A DNA stretch of 64,000 bases from Galaxea fascicularis (GCA_948470475.1 OX419337.1:38088036-38152035), one strand, 5' to 3'; shown: positions 1 through 12,244, counted from the stretch's first letter. A program made the numbers and translations. The notes: generated by a model from the letters alone, not told the origin.

Positions 1-71
1 CAACAAAAGCTTGGGTTCCGTCTAAGTAAAGGCTACCTTGACCATCCAAGCGACCCTCCAGGAATGCGGCA
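1..71 (-). CDS. Partial exon of a second ConA/LamG-like domain, cut by the left edge
   Basis: On the minus strand an acceptor (CATTACAG) at about 72-79 opens a frame that stays open to the edge. It ends with the residues GSLYLDGTQAFV, which resemble the first beta strand of laminin-G/pentraxin-type folds (x-LxLDGxxxYV). It would follow the exon at 471-544 if that exon uses a GTTGGT donor (phase 2) instead of GTATCC (phase 0). The domain assignment rests on one short strand and is tentative. The opposite strand is also open here (1-159), but that frame shows no similarity I recognise. Confidence 0.4.
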
Positions 72-470
72 CTGTAATGAAGGCTTAACGCAGAATAGCG
101 AAGATATGGTTACCCCACTCGATGCAATTGCTACAAAAGTCATCCCTTACTATGCGTAAAATATCTGCTGATGTATACTTCTCGCTACACCAAGTTCACA
201 TCCAGGATAAAACTGGATTCTCGTGCTTTATTAATTCCGAAAGACTTACATCTGAACACGCTGGAAATTAACCTTGAACGTGCAGCGTTATGAAAGGAAA
301 CTGGCAAACACTAATAAAATAAGCCTTCGTGGGCAAACACACTGGACGCACGGTCTATAGTACCTAGCCAAAGTAAAATAATCAAACCACAAAAATAAAA
401 TAAAATAGATAATAAACGACACGAGATGACAAAAAAAAAAAAAACAGAAGGAACAAAAACACAGGGATAC

Positions 471-544
471 CAACTTTATCAGGTTCGAGGCATCTTCCCC
501 ATTGAGTCTCAGGTACTGCAGTTGATCTGGGGGTAAATCATCTC
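471..544 (-). CDS. Exon following the pentraxin domain
   Basis: The 74-nt segment is bounded by a good acceptor (CTTTCAG at 545-551) and a donor after 471. It begins with two bases that complete the split codon left by the exon at 719-1089, so phase is kept. It encodes an acidic peptide (GDDLPPDQLQYLRLNGED...), probably a linker between two lectin-like domains. I do not recognise it as a domain. The exact donor is uncertain (GTATCC or GTTGGT two bases earlier). Confidence 0.5.
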
Positions 545-718
545 CTGAAAGATAGTTGTGTAAAATATAATGAATTACTTTATTTTCCTTCCTTCCTTCC
601 TTGTTTCATATCCTTCCTTCCCAAGCTAGACCGTGACTATAATTCAAGACACTGTCGGTAGAACACCTGTTTTATGGTGATTAGAAGGAAGATTCAAATA
701 CGCCCACGATTAACTTAC

Positions 719-1573
719 CATCAAAAGGGCACGTTTCTCCAACGACTACGTCAATGCCATAAGCACCCTTCATGAACTGCGGCCATGAAATCCAATCTCC
801 GCGCTCCACACCACATTTGTAGGACAGTGTAGCCAGTAGAGGATGCTCCAAGACCTTAGTCCACACATTCACGTGTCCTAGCCTTCCGGAAAATATTTCA
901 TCGTTTTGGTTTCCAATTCCCACAGTGAAAGTATGATTCGACGATAGCCGCACTCCTGTTTTCAAACTGTTTTCCGTGTAGAAAAGCCTTCCGCCATAGT
1001 AAACCATGAAGATGCCATCCACACTTTTCCACGTTACACAAAGTCCATGCCAGTTGTTGTTACGCACTTCTGGCAACGGCTTCGTTCTTCTATAGCAAAA
1101 GAAGAATCAGAAAGATCATTACTGAAATAAAATCTTGAAATCTTGTTGTTGTTAAACAAGAAGCACACAAACAAACCAAAAATAAACTGAATAAAATAGA
1201 AATACACTGTACACGTTTCAAAATTTTCGTTCCTATTTCGGATTTCCAGGCACGAAATTTTGCAACAAATTTGCCCTTTCGTAATTTGAAATCTTGGTAA
1301 AAGACCAGCTTTTTAGACAAAACTTCGCGACAGCTATTTACCTCTCTTCATCCAAGAGTGTGAATCTCAGTTGCCCTGTGTCAGGTAAGACAGACAAGGA
1401 AATTCGGTCAATGATCGCAGAATCCGAATAACGGAGTAACCCGATATGATACACATCACTGGTCTTGAGCCACGCGCATATCGTGAATGCTTCAATGGCC
1501 TTGTCTCCAGTAACAGCGACTTTTGAAAACTGGTTCGCTTGTCGCTGAGGAAAGTTCAGGTAAAAATCATGAT
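719..1573 (-). CDS. Pentraxin domain, two exons (1342-1573 and 719-1089)
   Basis: Pentraxins are disulfide-bonded ConA-like lectin domains, normally extracellular. Exon 1342-1573 encodes the N-terminal half: a FYLNFP strand, then AFTICAWLKT, the family's 'AFTVCxW' signature with the first disulfide cysteine. Exon 719-1089 encodes HGLCVTWKSVDG with the partner cysteine, then GIGNQNDE...FSGRLGHVNVW, which matches the pentraxin 'LGQxQD...F.GxIxxVNxW' region but lacks the usual glycine-rich FDxxQS loop. The acidic QND may be a partial calcium site. The exons join at a split arginine codon (AG|A). The 719 end has a strong GTAAGT donor, so the gene continues leftwards through 471-544. Domain call is confident; the whole protein is unknown because the left part is outside the window. 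Confidence 0.8.
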
Positions 1574-3163
1574 CTACAAAGAAAAAGACGAATATTGTAA
1601 TTACCCTACCAAAGCCGTCTCGTAGCCGTCAGTGCCTTGTTACCAGTAATAACACCAGGCAAAGTCTAGTTGAGCACGAATTACCATACGCTCAAAAAGC
1701 AATGGTCAATAACACCTCCGGTGATCCAGACTAAACCTCTGGGCTCTTGTGACTAACGACAAAGTCAGCTCAGCACCGAATCACGCTGCATAACAAATTT
1801 CCCTAAGAGGTGAAAAGTTGCTGACAACTATACACAAAAATAACCAAACCGTATTACAGAATGCCGATACTCAACAAAATGGACGTTCTTCACTGCTATC
1901 CTCTGGAAGAACTAATTTCCGTCGTCCATATCCCGCGGCGAATTTACTTAACGTCTAACTATTTCACTCTATTTTTAGTAAATAATTTACTCAACAGGCA
2001 GTATCGATTAGTATAAACTGTTACCTATCTATTACTTTTTGTTCTAAATTACACAACAGTGAAAACACTTTCAAAGAGGAGTCTTTTAAATAGTTACATG
2101 TACGTTTAACAGGATGGGAGCTGAAAATTACAGAATACAAAAAGACCATTTTATTTGCTATTTCTGAAGCTCTCCAAAGATCATACTATAAGTGTTACAT
2201 AATTTGGTCCTACGACTGAGTTGAGAGATCACATAAACACAATGTAAAACAGGAACAATATCTTGTCAAAATCATAAAAATTACAATTTCCTCGATTGTG
2301 ATTGGTTTAAAAAAACTCCTATTTTCCACTAATTCACTTGCCAAGTTGTTATCGGACATTTTGTTATCGGACAGTTCAATAAGCCAATCACATTAAAAGT
2401 TGTAGTTTAAATCAACCAATCAAACTTGGTTTCAATCACCATAGTAACAGTGTACAGACTCCTGAATTGGGGCTCTTTTCAAAATGGAGAATTTTTTCCC
2501 TTGAACAATGACAGTATTTTAGAAGGCAGTAGTGATTTTGTTTATCCTATGGCACAAATGTTTATGCCAACAAACCAGACGAGTTCCTTCTTCTTTTCTC
2601 GGAAATTGTAACTTTTATGATTAAGACTTCGTGTCGTTCCATTCGGTCTGTAATCATACTCGTGATAAACAAATCGGACTTCCGCTGCGCGGTCGTCTGG
2701 TAATGACATCACTCGTATGATTACAGACAGAATTGGACTCAACTCACTCCATTACATTATAATCAGTTATCATTGGCCAAAATTATCGGATTCCACAAAT
2801 TTAAGGACTGGCTATGGTTAACATCATCGCTTGATATTTATAAGTCATATTATAAGTCATAAGTATCCCTACATGTTTATTTTGCCCTTTTACATTGATG
2901 TTTCGTCCAACTAAAGGATTCATATGTAAATTGACCAATCCAACGAGATCTTTCAACGAAGAAGTTCATGGAAAACGAGTGAAAAAACGTGGTTGATAAT
3001 CATTACAAGAAAATAAAGTCAAGTATAATGAAACTATCCCGAGTAATGATTATGATATACCCAGGAAAGGTGTCATTGTTGGCAAGACAAGACATAATTC
3101 TTCTCCTAAAGTAAACTTTGTTCGCTCAAAATGCAGGTGTTTTATAAAACATGAGGTCCATAC
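1574..3163. other. Intron with small foldback
   Basis: No coding exon is visible. The stretch is AT-rich. At 2646-2664 and 2710-2728 there is a 19-bp inverted repeat (GTCTGTAATCATAC...), one mismatch, 45-base spacer, probably a relic of a palindromic mobile element. Short open frames here look like chance. Confidence 0.5.
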
Positions 3164-3983
3164 CTCTGCATAACGTATCTTGCCCTAGTAAACGTCTTGG
3201 AATGCTGCAAAGAATGACCTAAAAGGGACAAAATAGACATTAGCCAAGATTCAAGAACCTTAAAAAAGTTGAGCAGTCCGTCACAAACACTCAGAAAATT
3301 AAAAAAATTCAACTTACCACTGCAACAGCAAGGGAGGAGGCTAAGCAATCTCTCATTTCATCCACGGTATTCGTGTCGACACCTAAGGGCTCTCGGGAGG
3401 TTACAATATTATTTACGCCATGCGTTGTACCGAATAATCTGCGCTTTGATCAAACACTGCAGTAGACGGTTGTTTCGAGTGCAGGATACAGCTTCAAAAC
3501 ACATATCACCGAGGTGCTTTATGAAGACACCTGCACAGAAATGGCAAGAGTCAATAAATTAACCATGCAAGAAGAAATTTAACGGCCCAGCACGAAAGAG
3601 TCTCGTATTTCTTTGTAACGGATGAATGGAACATCTTGATTGGTCACTTCAGCCAGCAGGTAATTCTTCTGAACGACTATTTGCGGATGTTTACTGAAGT
3701 TCGAAATAAAAAATATCGGCAAAATGAAAGTGCTTACTTGAGGTACTTAAGCCACATGAATTTCGTAATTAGAATCGAAAGGCCAAAACACTGCAACTCG
3801 AAATAAAAAAGCTCATTGGGATGTTTGTCTTGCCATCGATTATCGGAGCGAATTTCGTACAGTTTCGTACCTCTTTGTAAATCAGGCCTCCTTCCAAAGG
3901 CATACGTTTTAACTCGCCCTTGCATGGAATCTGAATGAAATTTTGTATGCAGCTGGCTTCAGTTTCAACGGAAACGATCGAAA
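3164..3983 (-). CDS. Two predicted upstream exons (3871-3983 and 3164-3218) of the pentraxin gene
   Basis: Exon 3871-3983 has acceptor TTCCTCTAG and donor GTACGA; exon 3164-3218 has acceptor CCCTTTTAG and donor GTATGG. The second ends in phase 1 (G) and the pentraxin exon begins with AT, making a GAT codon, so the chain 3871 to 3164 to 1573 is in frame. The first encodes a peptide with two cysteines (CIQNFIQIPCKGELKRMPLE). No domain recognised and no obvious membrane segment. It starts with two bases that would also complete the split codon of the ankyrin exon at 7261, so it could be a continuation of that gene. A separate start codon or signal peptide upstream was not convincingly found. Confidence 0.4.
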
Positions 3984-6195
3984 CTAGAGGAACATACACA
4001 CAATGTCGGACATCTTCTCGATAGATAAAAAAGTTTAGGTCAAGGCAATAAACAGTTAGAAATTGATGACGGAACAAATCGCGGCTTAGCTTATTTCACA
4101 CAGGATGTTTTGGTAACGCCAAACCCAAACAGCAAAAACAAATCAATAGTGACAACAAATCGTAAACTATTGACTGTTGTCTTTATTAAGCTACCCTTTC
4201 GAGAGAATAAGGGTTTAAAACAAGAAGAATATAAAATTTAGTTTTCCAAACACAGATCAAACATAAAATAAATATTAATTCAGTAAAATCTACATCCACT
4301 TTGACCTTAATACTATCTGTTTCTTGGTTTAACTTGCCAAGCTTATTTGCAACAATATAGGGTTACCCAAATTTCCGTGTTGAACACGGTCTTACAATAA
4401 TAACTTGAGATTTCTACATTGTACAGACATAAAATTATATCATTTACTGGGCATTTAATGCCCTATGTAAGCCAGCAACAAAGTCACTGGACCTCTTTTT
4501 ACAATGTCACATATTAATTTCAATAAATAATACGACTACTCTTAACACGCGAATTTCAAAGGTCAAAGCCCCGATAACAACTGTGCTCCAAACACAAACA
4601 TTCATGCGCAACAACTAATCCTTAGTTTTTTCCTTGCTGGCAGAAAGAGGTCTTTATAAAATAAACTAAACTGAAAACAATTGTTCTTGGTACATTGTTG
4701 AGTTATGTAAGCACTTGGGGATTTTGAAGGACACTCTAGACGTGCGAGAAGCCGGCACTCCCCATTGGTATTTCTCTCGTTGTCTCTCATGCATACGGTG
4801 CGCTTTTTATTTCTTCATGAAGGCAGTGGCACGATCTGCAAGCGCCGACACGAGAATGAACTGTATACGAATGTGTTTCCAGGTCCCGAAGAGAAATAAC
4901 GACTGGAATACCATCGTATCCCGATCCTCAATTAAAGAATCCGAATTCAGCGCTTGGACATTTCGGTGGTGTATGTCAATTTGTGAGCCACGGCTCCTTC
5001 AGCTGACTAATTTGTATCACGCTAGCGCCAAACGTTCACAAGTTAGAGCTATTTTTGTCAAAGGATTAAGAACTGAAAACGTCTGGGGGATGCCAACTTC
5101 CTCTTATGGTGCGAACGCCAGTGAACTAATTCAAATAACATGATTAGATCTTTACCAGGTGGATCTGAGTTCACTACTAGGCTAGCCTCAGCAGCAGTTT
5201 GCTGATACGCAATTTATACAACTGCGCTCCGGTAAGGAGAGACAAAGAGGAACAGGTCTGACGTTCGAAGAAACAACACGACAGCATAGGCCAAACGGAA
5301 CATAAACGCTACACTACCGCGCCTAGAAAATATTCAAATGATGGCTACTGAGCACTTCTTTTCTGTCCTCATGTTCACGTACATAAAGTGACGAAAATTT
5401 TCTCATCCAACAACTGTTTTCACGTCCGTTTGGTGCTCGCTACGTAGTCTATGCATAGGTAGAATGTAAACTATATTCAGTTAGTTAATATCACTGAATT
5501 CTACCAGAAAACAGGAGGCTAACTAATTTCGCAACCTCGTTGCATTAATTCTCCAACAATGCGTTACAGCTGGGAGACGAGTGGCGAACTATGTTAATCT
5601 AATACTCCAATATGTTCACTTTGAAACTTGCAATCGCCATTGGCTGACGCCAGTATTACTGTTTCCTGGGTAGTGGTCACTAGGGTTTGAGAAAAGCACA
5701 CTGTTATATCATAGGGGACTAGGAGGTCTCACGATTATAAATTTATGCCCCTGTCATCTACAATAAATGCATATCAATATTCGTTCTTCCCTAGAACAAT
5801 CCCGGTCTGGAATGGTCTTCCTTTTTTAGTGATACATGCGTCATCTGTCAACCTTTTGAAAGCTAGTATTGTACTTAATTAGTGTTATTTTATTACCTTT
5901 CCGTCCTTATTTGCTGCTTGTGTAATTTGTTAATCTAAACCACAGTATATTCAGTTCAATGTAAATCGTATTTGTTTAGCTAGCCGCTGACCATCCATTG
6001 CCAGATTAGCGTACCAATGGCAACTATCACAATTAACGATTAAAGACTATAGTGGAGAGTGTAATCCTCGCGTTTTGATTGGTCTAAAGGACTCTGCGAT
6101 CAAAGTGTAGACGCACGGATGACGTCATGAGTCGAAAGAAGTATCTTAACCAATGTATAAAACAAAAGATTCTATTTGTCAGTGGGTGTGTTCTC

Positions 6196-6300
6196 TGAAA
6201 ACGTACGGAGGACTTCAGTCACGCTACTCAAGCGTGACTAACTTCAGTCACGCACGGAGGACTTCAGTCACGCTACTCGCCTTCGGCTCGTAACGTACTT
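6196..6300. repeat. Short direct repeat with hairpins
   Basis: The motif GGAGGACTTCAGTCACGCTA occurs twice, about 50 bp apart, and the spacer carries an inverted copy of the CAGTCACGC core (AAGCGTGACT). A following TTCTACCACGTTTTGACGTC near 6,307 recurs near 21,890 (CTTACCACGTTTTGACGTCC), so this is part of a dispersed family. Confidence 0.55.
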
Positions 6301-6380
6301 GTTTCTTTCTACCACGTTTTGACGTCATCTGCGCGTTATCAGGGTAACTGGCAAATGGAATTGTTGTTAATTAATAACTA

Positions 6381-6493
6381 CTCATCAACCGAGAGTGACG
6401 TCTCGGTTGATGAGAAAATCTCAAACTGAGGCCTTGCAGGATTGACCGAGCGATAGCGAGGTCGATACAGCAAGGCTGAGGTTTGAGATTTTC
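6381..6493. repeat. Nested palindromes (foldback element)
   Basis: Two palindromes lie back to back. The first is a perfect 14-bp inverted repeat CTCATCAACCGAGA at 6381-6394 and 6401-6414 with a 6-base loop. The second has arms 6413-6436 and 6469-6493 (GAAAATCTCAAACTGAGG and near complement), enclosing a smaller palindrome GACCGAGCGATAGCGAGGTC at 6444-6463. This is typical of non-autonomous foldback DNA elements. Confidence 0.7.
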
Positions 6494-6799
6494 CCATAAA
6501 GACCGAAAGATCGAGGTTAACTGGTAAGTTGTTTATTATATAGCTCTGATGAAATTTTCAATGATCTTGGCTATTTCTGTCGTCTGTCCGTCACCAACTC
6601 GTTGGTAATTTAACCCTGTACCTTTGCTGTTTTCCTGAAAATTCAAGCTGGTCAGGGCAATATAGCATTCTCTGTCAGTTTGTTCATTGTCACACCGTCT
6701 TTAGTTGCAACAATTTTCAGAAAAAAAAAACAATGTGGCCTTTGAATTACAACTCGTAATCGGCTCGCGGGCATTACGAGAGAATAATCGGCTAACTAG

Positions 6800-7028
6800 G
6801 GGAGGCCTGGTGTTGTTTTGTCGCTCTTTTACGACTCTGTCTGTCACATGTTTGGCTGGGGACAAATGTCGCTGTCGCAAAGAAAACAACTGAAGAGGAA
6901 TTAAAAGTGAATTGCCCCTGTCGCAAACTGTCGCGCAATTTCTGTCGGTTGTGGGTGTCTTGAAAGAAGATTGTCGCCTGTTTTCGGAGCCATGTCGCGT
7001 GTCGCTTCTTCCCTTTGGAAGGCCTCTT
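6800..7028. mobile_element. Diverged copy of the GTCGC-rich MITE
   Basis: It shares terminal motifs (GGAGGCCT on the left, TTTGGAAGGCCTCTTATAT on the right) and repeated GTCGCxGTCGC words with the intact element at 43558-43797, but the left terminal repeat has decayed. Two antisense open frames of about 105-114 codons across it are by-products of the repetitive composition. Confidence 0.55.
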
Positions 7029-7260
7029 ATATCGGCTACAAGCACCAGCCAGCCATATAATAAACCAAGTTAAAATCAACGCTCTAACCCTTTTTACCTG
7101 ACACATCACTGATTAAGTTCCATTTTGTTGTTATCACCAACCATGACATTCTTTGCGATAACTGTGAGTTTTAAACCTGCAACAAAGTTTTGACAATAAT
7201 AAAGAAAGGGAACACAGCCTGTCGCCTAAGATTGGCCTAAAAAGTGAAATGTAGCCTCAC

Positions 7261-10200
7261 CACTCCCATCTGTTTTGACCTCACTATCTGTACTCAGTTC
7301 ACCTTGGAGGTTGTTTAGAAGGTAACTAACGACGTCACGATGTTCTTTTCTTGAAGCTATTTTAAGAGGTGTTTCACCCTGCTGAAGACAAGAGGAAGAG
7401 AATTTCATCAACCGGACACTTAAATCCCGCAACGAACGTTGCTTCCACGAACTAAATGAGTCCATAAAGAGTGCCCGTACTGGATACGGAGCACTGTACA
7501 CCCAACCAAAAAGTAAGCAACCTGGGCAAATTCGCCTCTCGGGCAGGACAGATCTCCAGAACCAAGGTGTGATTACACAGTAATGTATGAGGGTGACAAC
7601 TTCAACAAACTATAAATCTCACATTGTAGTTAAAGCCGTGGAAGTAATTCAATTTATTTATGTGGCAATGATAGCACGAGCGATTTGATTGGCTGCTGAG
7701 CGAGCTTGAGCGGGCCGAATTTCCTTTTAATGCCCGCGAGCATTCCAAAAATGTTTCTTCGCACACGGCGATTCTCCCAAGCACAGCGAGAAAACTCATG
7801 GCGAAACTTTTTTTTCCTCAAAAATTGCTGCAATAATTGCTATCGCTCGGACAAAATACATCAAGGCTTCAGTCTGAGATTCCCCTGCAATGACCCCGCT
7901 TTCGTGACTAAGTGGTATTAAAATACGCCTCATAAGTCCATCACTTGCTTTGTACCTCGAGCTAGGATTCATATCTCTCTATTTCAATAGTAACAATATG
8001 CACGTGTATAATCGTAGCAGATTTTTAAGTACTTACACGGTTTGGTTTGTGAACATCAGCTTGACTGTACGGATTTCTCAATAACACCCTCACAGCTTGC
8101 AGATTTCCTTTTTCAGCTGCCAAATGGAGTGGCGTTAGACCATACTAAAAATAACAAGAAAAATGTTTTTGATAATTTATTGAATACGCCTATATTCAAA
8201 ATCTTAGTAACGAACAGAAGGCCGAGTTAATTCTTGATAGACGATAGTGGAAAGGGGTTTAAGAAATGTTATAAGATGTTGGTGAGGAGATAAAAGAGGA
8301 GAGAAAATCTAGGAGGGGCCCGTTTCTCGAAAGTCCCGAAAAATGTTCGGGCCCGAAAAGCCATTTCTAAATATACGAACCACTTGTTCTTGAGAGCTGG
8401 TTTTTAACGATGATTTTGAGATACGAAAGGGCAGATATGTTGCAAAATTTCAAGCCTGGAAACGTCTTCGTTTTCACCGGATATGTAGGAAATTATGGCA
8501 CCCAAAATAGGCCCGAAGAGTTTCGGGGGTCTCGAGATACGCACGCCAGGACAATAGAATACAGAGGGTAGGAAAAAAGAAGACGAACTCCCCAATGTGC
8601 GTTGCGTCGTATGTAGCGCCACTTTAAGTCATTTTTGACCAACTTTCAACAAATGAGAACTGTGAAGGGCTAGTGTGAGCTTACAAACTCGCTTTCATCA
8701 AGTTGTATTTTGCCAGATAGCCACAGTTCAAGGGAAAACTAAGCTGCTAGAACGTTGCCCAAATTAATTGGTAGACTACGCACGTGCCGATCTCGGTGTC
8801 AGTAAAACTCACACAGTCAACCAAATTTGCTTTGGCTCCATTCTCCAGCAGTATGTCCAAGAGACGTTCATCTCCTTGTCTCTCACAAACTACGAAACTC
8901 AGAGGGGTCCTGTCCGTCTAGAAAAGAAAAGACAACGCGATGAAAAATAGTGCTTAACACTTATTCGAGTGTCGGATGGTATTTGCATTACTTCACTCTG
9001 TGATTGGCCGGCAAAACTCGCGCCACGTATTCAACCAATGAGAAGCAAAACCAATCGCAACTTGCACGCATGTATTTTCCCGCGCTTGGCGCCGGTTACA
9101 TGTAATTGCTTTTAAACCTGATTGGCTCATTGCACTGTTTCGGTCTCTTGTGATTGGCTGTAGTAATTGCTTGGTTTCGGTTTAACGACACTCAATCTTG
9201 AAAAGCACTCTAAACATCTGCATCTTGCATCTTCGATGAATTGCTGATTACAAAATGCTCTCACTTTTCCCTAGCGCAAAAGCATTGAACGTTAAGACTA
9301 CAAAAGACTGCGTAGTAAATAACTGGAAAAAGGCGGTTGCTAAGGGAAGCTGTGTCACAAATAGGTTCTTGATATAGCATGCCCAACTGTATGCATCTAA
9401 TATTAGCAGCTGTCAACTTTCCTTTGCTTTAGTTGAAACTGGAGTTCTTCTCAAATTATCAATTATCACGCTCCTAATATCTATTTAGGACCATATTTGG
9501 CAAGGTTTCCCTACATAAATTATACATCCATGTTGTGATTCAAACTTTATTCGTTTTTGGAACAATGAAAGTGATGCATGTATAATTATTGATTGTAGGA
9601 AAGTGTGCAAAAATCTTTCCTGTAGTTTCTTGCCCATGGTGCTTTGCACGCGCCTCCTCTACATGATAAGTTGGGCAGTCAGTTACTTTGGGTATAAATG
9701 TTAACTCAACTGATCTCTGGTGCTCATGATCATTTCTTGTATTCTCATACCCTGTATTATTGGCGAACTAGTGATATGGTAAGGCGAGGTTAGATGGTGA
9801 TCATTATTGGGATGTAAAGAGGGTCCCCTATACCCCTATGCCAAATGCATTCACGTAAAAATACTGAGACTGTTCACGCGTCACGGATAATTCCCAAAAT
9901 TCGTTCACGTTCACGCAAAAATCAAATACGGGTAATCACGAATCACGAATAAATAAATAAACCTAAATCACGTTTCACGAGAAAAAAAACAGTCCCAATC
10001 ACGTTTTACAGAAAAAAGTTTAGCGAACCCTCTGTAAAGGGTTAATCAGCGACAGCTCAAAGTTCTTCTATCACTTAACTGACCGTCACGAGTTCACACA
10101 GCCCTTTCTGTTGGATACACTCTTTGATGGCTCGTACTATGAATTGTTTGTTTTCCTTCTAGACGTGTTTACAGACACCAAAGGGTTTGATACCGTCTCT

Positions 10201-11059
10201 ATAAATAACGAATAAATAATTTCATTTCGACGCTTTCAAACAAAGTTTAAGTTGGAGAAATAATCACTTATTCCAATACGATAGTGACAGTATAAACACT
10301 GGGAGTTTTCCCTGAAAACTGAAATTTCAAATTCGGCTGGTAAATGCCTGCAACTGGTTTTGGAAAGTAAGTTGACTATGATATGGAAGTGAAAGGTCTG
10401 ATGTACAGCTTCAATAATAAATTATTTGGTTGCTATCTAACAATCGTAAGAGTAAATTATAAGAGTAGACAGATTCAACACGCTCAGGACAATGGCACAG
10501 CAACCAGCTGGTTCCAAGAACAATGAAAATGCTCGCGCTCCAGTACACAAATGCTACTCACAGATACCACTTTCCTTTCTTCGAAATCTGGAGATTACTG
10601 CATCTGCAGAAAATTCGAAATGACTTAAAAACAGATCAGCTCTGACTCATTACAAGCGAAATATATTCAAACCATTGACTACACAGAGAAACATTTTCAT
10701 AACACAAATACACGCTGTCTAATCGCGACGTGACAGGAAATCGAGAACGTCTGAGTGCAAATTAAAAACATTAATCAACATCAACTCGTTTCCAAGTCGC
10801 AAAATGACTCTTTCCTCACGATTCCATGAATTCACTTCTAGCTGGATTAAGTTTCATAACTCAGATAACATAGTGGCGATCGAGCTATTAAAATACAACA
10901 TGCTGAACTTTTTCTTACCTTTACATCGGGCTCTCTAAAATTGACTGGCGCGTCATTTCTAAGAAGACGTCGAATCAAGTTGTGGTCAACAGGATCACAT
11001 TTTAAAGCTCTCCAGAGTTCTCTTCCCTTTTTTAAAGTTTTATCTACTTCCCTAGCCAT
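7261..11059 (-). CDS. Ankyrin-repeat protein, first four exons
   Basis: Four minus-strand exons join in phase 0: 10919-11059 (start codon at 11059), 8813-8917, 8037-8144 and 7261-7381. All have good GT-AG sites (donors GTAAGA, GTGAGT, GTAAGT, GTGAGG). The translation reads as three continuous ankyrin repeats, RTPLSFVVCERQGDE, YGLTPLHLAAEKGNLQ and QGETPLKIASRKEHRD, each followed by the LLxNGAxAN-type second helix, plus a degenerate N-terminal repeat (LRNDAPVNFRE). Ankyrin repeats are protein-binding scaffolds, usually cytosolic. The last exon leaves the frame in phase 1, so at least one more exon follows. The next phase-compatible candidate is 3871-3983, which would lead into the pentraxin exons. 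No family name can be given. Confidence 0.8.
8316..8547. mobile_element. MITE in the intron between ankyrin exons 2 and 3
   Basis: Imperfect terminal inverted repeats of about 40 bp: GGGCCCGTTTCTCGAAAG... at the left and the complement of TCTCGAGACCCCCGAAACTC at the right. The element is about 230 bp with no open frame. The GGGCCCG terminus resembles the element at 41731-41968, so both may belong to one Harbinger-type superfamily. Confidence 0.6.
8918..10918. other. Intron 1 of the ankyrin gene
   Basis: No exon visible. Around 9,840-10,015 there is a stretch built from repeated TCACG words (ATCACGAATCACG..., CACGTTTCACG), a diverged low-order tandem repeat. The rest is unremarkable. Confidence 0.4.
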
Positions 11060-12241
11060 TGCAGAGAGTCAAACGACAACGAGAAAGACAAAAGAAGGAA
11101 AGATGCATTCGTCGAGTTATGTAAGCACGAGTTGATCGTGGAGACTGGTAACCAACTTATGTAACGCAAAAATTCAACCGCGGTGAAAAGTAACGCAAAC
11201 CGCTCATGAGGTGGTAGTCTTTCCAGGGTAGGGGAAAATGTGTTACATTGCAGTTATAAAAATTGTGTTACGAACGTGTATCAAGATTTGTAACGAGTGG
11301 GACCAGCGACATTCAAGTAACAAAAACACGTTTATTATAAACAAATATAATCTACATACACGATCCGAGTGAACACAACTAGCTCTAAGATACGAGTAAA
11401 TACAGAGTTCAAAGCTTACTGTATCCGCTGGCACACCCTCCAGTTCAGTTCTTAACATCAACAGATGTAATTGTCCGAAGACAATGTCCATATAAATCCA
11501 TAAAAGAGGAAAAAAAGGCGGACAACCTAAACATTGCCCCAAAAACTCATGTCGCCTACCACACACAACCGCGTGGGCTACTGTCTTATGCCCAAATATG
11601 GTGAGAGCAGTAATAGTGCCATATTTGGCAAAACTAACAGATACATGTTACATGTAACAATTGTTTGACTAACAAATTCGACAGCAGAACGACAAAAAGT
11701 TTCCATTTGTTTAGTAAATAATTTATATGAGTATTTGAAGCTTCCACCGTTGACATGGAGGGGGCTCTCATCATCGCCAACAATATTGCGCACACTTTCA
11801 GGTTTCCGCTCAGTCTCGTCCCCAGAGGTCGCGATCCTTTTTGGACAAGCGCGAGGGACCGGTACGAGATTGGTGTTCCCTCCGTGCGTTTTGCCCTGTT
11901 GGTGCTCTTTTCAGTTTTAATCCCTGTAGGAGAACTGAGTTAGAAATCCAATTCGAACAGGTACGAAGGGTTTTCGATTAAGTCAGACAAACTTGCGCCG
12001 GTTTTACCACGTTGCTACACCAAATTCGAAATGGCATACTCACTCAACAACCCTAGTTGGCGAAATCAGTACCCAGCTCATTCACGAACCAAACATAATC
12101 AACTGAGAACGCGTAGCTGGGTTGAAAGCCTACTTAACATTATCTGAAATAAATTTTAATTTTTACCAATTTTCCCTTAAAAGTGTCATACTGCACGCTT
12201 TGACTTCAAAGACTTCAAAGTAAATTTGACTTTTACTAAAC
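11060..12241. other. Intergenic, 5' of the ankyrin gene
   Basis: Upstream of the ATG at 11059 on the minus strand there is a short pyrimidine-rich leader but no clear TATA box. A small inverted repeat (CCAAATATGG/CCATATTTGG) lies at about 11,588-11,625. The remainder has no feature I can support. Confidence 0.35.
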
Positions 12242-12244
12242 TTA

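Larger units (their letters stand above)
3984..7260. other. Non-coding stretch between ankyrin and pentraxin exons
   Basis: No recognisable exon. A 142-codon plus-strand open frame at 4715-5143 has no features I recognise and no splice or homology support. The minus strand at about 4,905-4,810 has a short ATG frame with a hydrophobic stretch that could be a signal-peptide exon of the pentraxin gene, but the donor is poor. The right half holds repeats annotated separately (6196-6300, 6381-6493, 6800-7028). Confidence 0.4.

Noticed and set aside
1..159. Plus-strand open frame entering from the left edge
   Set aside because: The minus strand at 1-71 reads as a lectin-like exon in line with the pentraxin gene; the plus frame shows no recognisable sequence.
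4715..5143. 142-codon plus-strand ORF
   Set aside because: No similarity, no codon or splice support, in a repeat-rich intergenic or intronic stretch.
6701..7109. Antisense ORFs of 105-114 codons
   Set aside because: They lie across the decayed GTCGC-rich MITE; the related element at 43558 gives similar Arg/Ser/Thr-rich frames.
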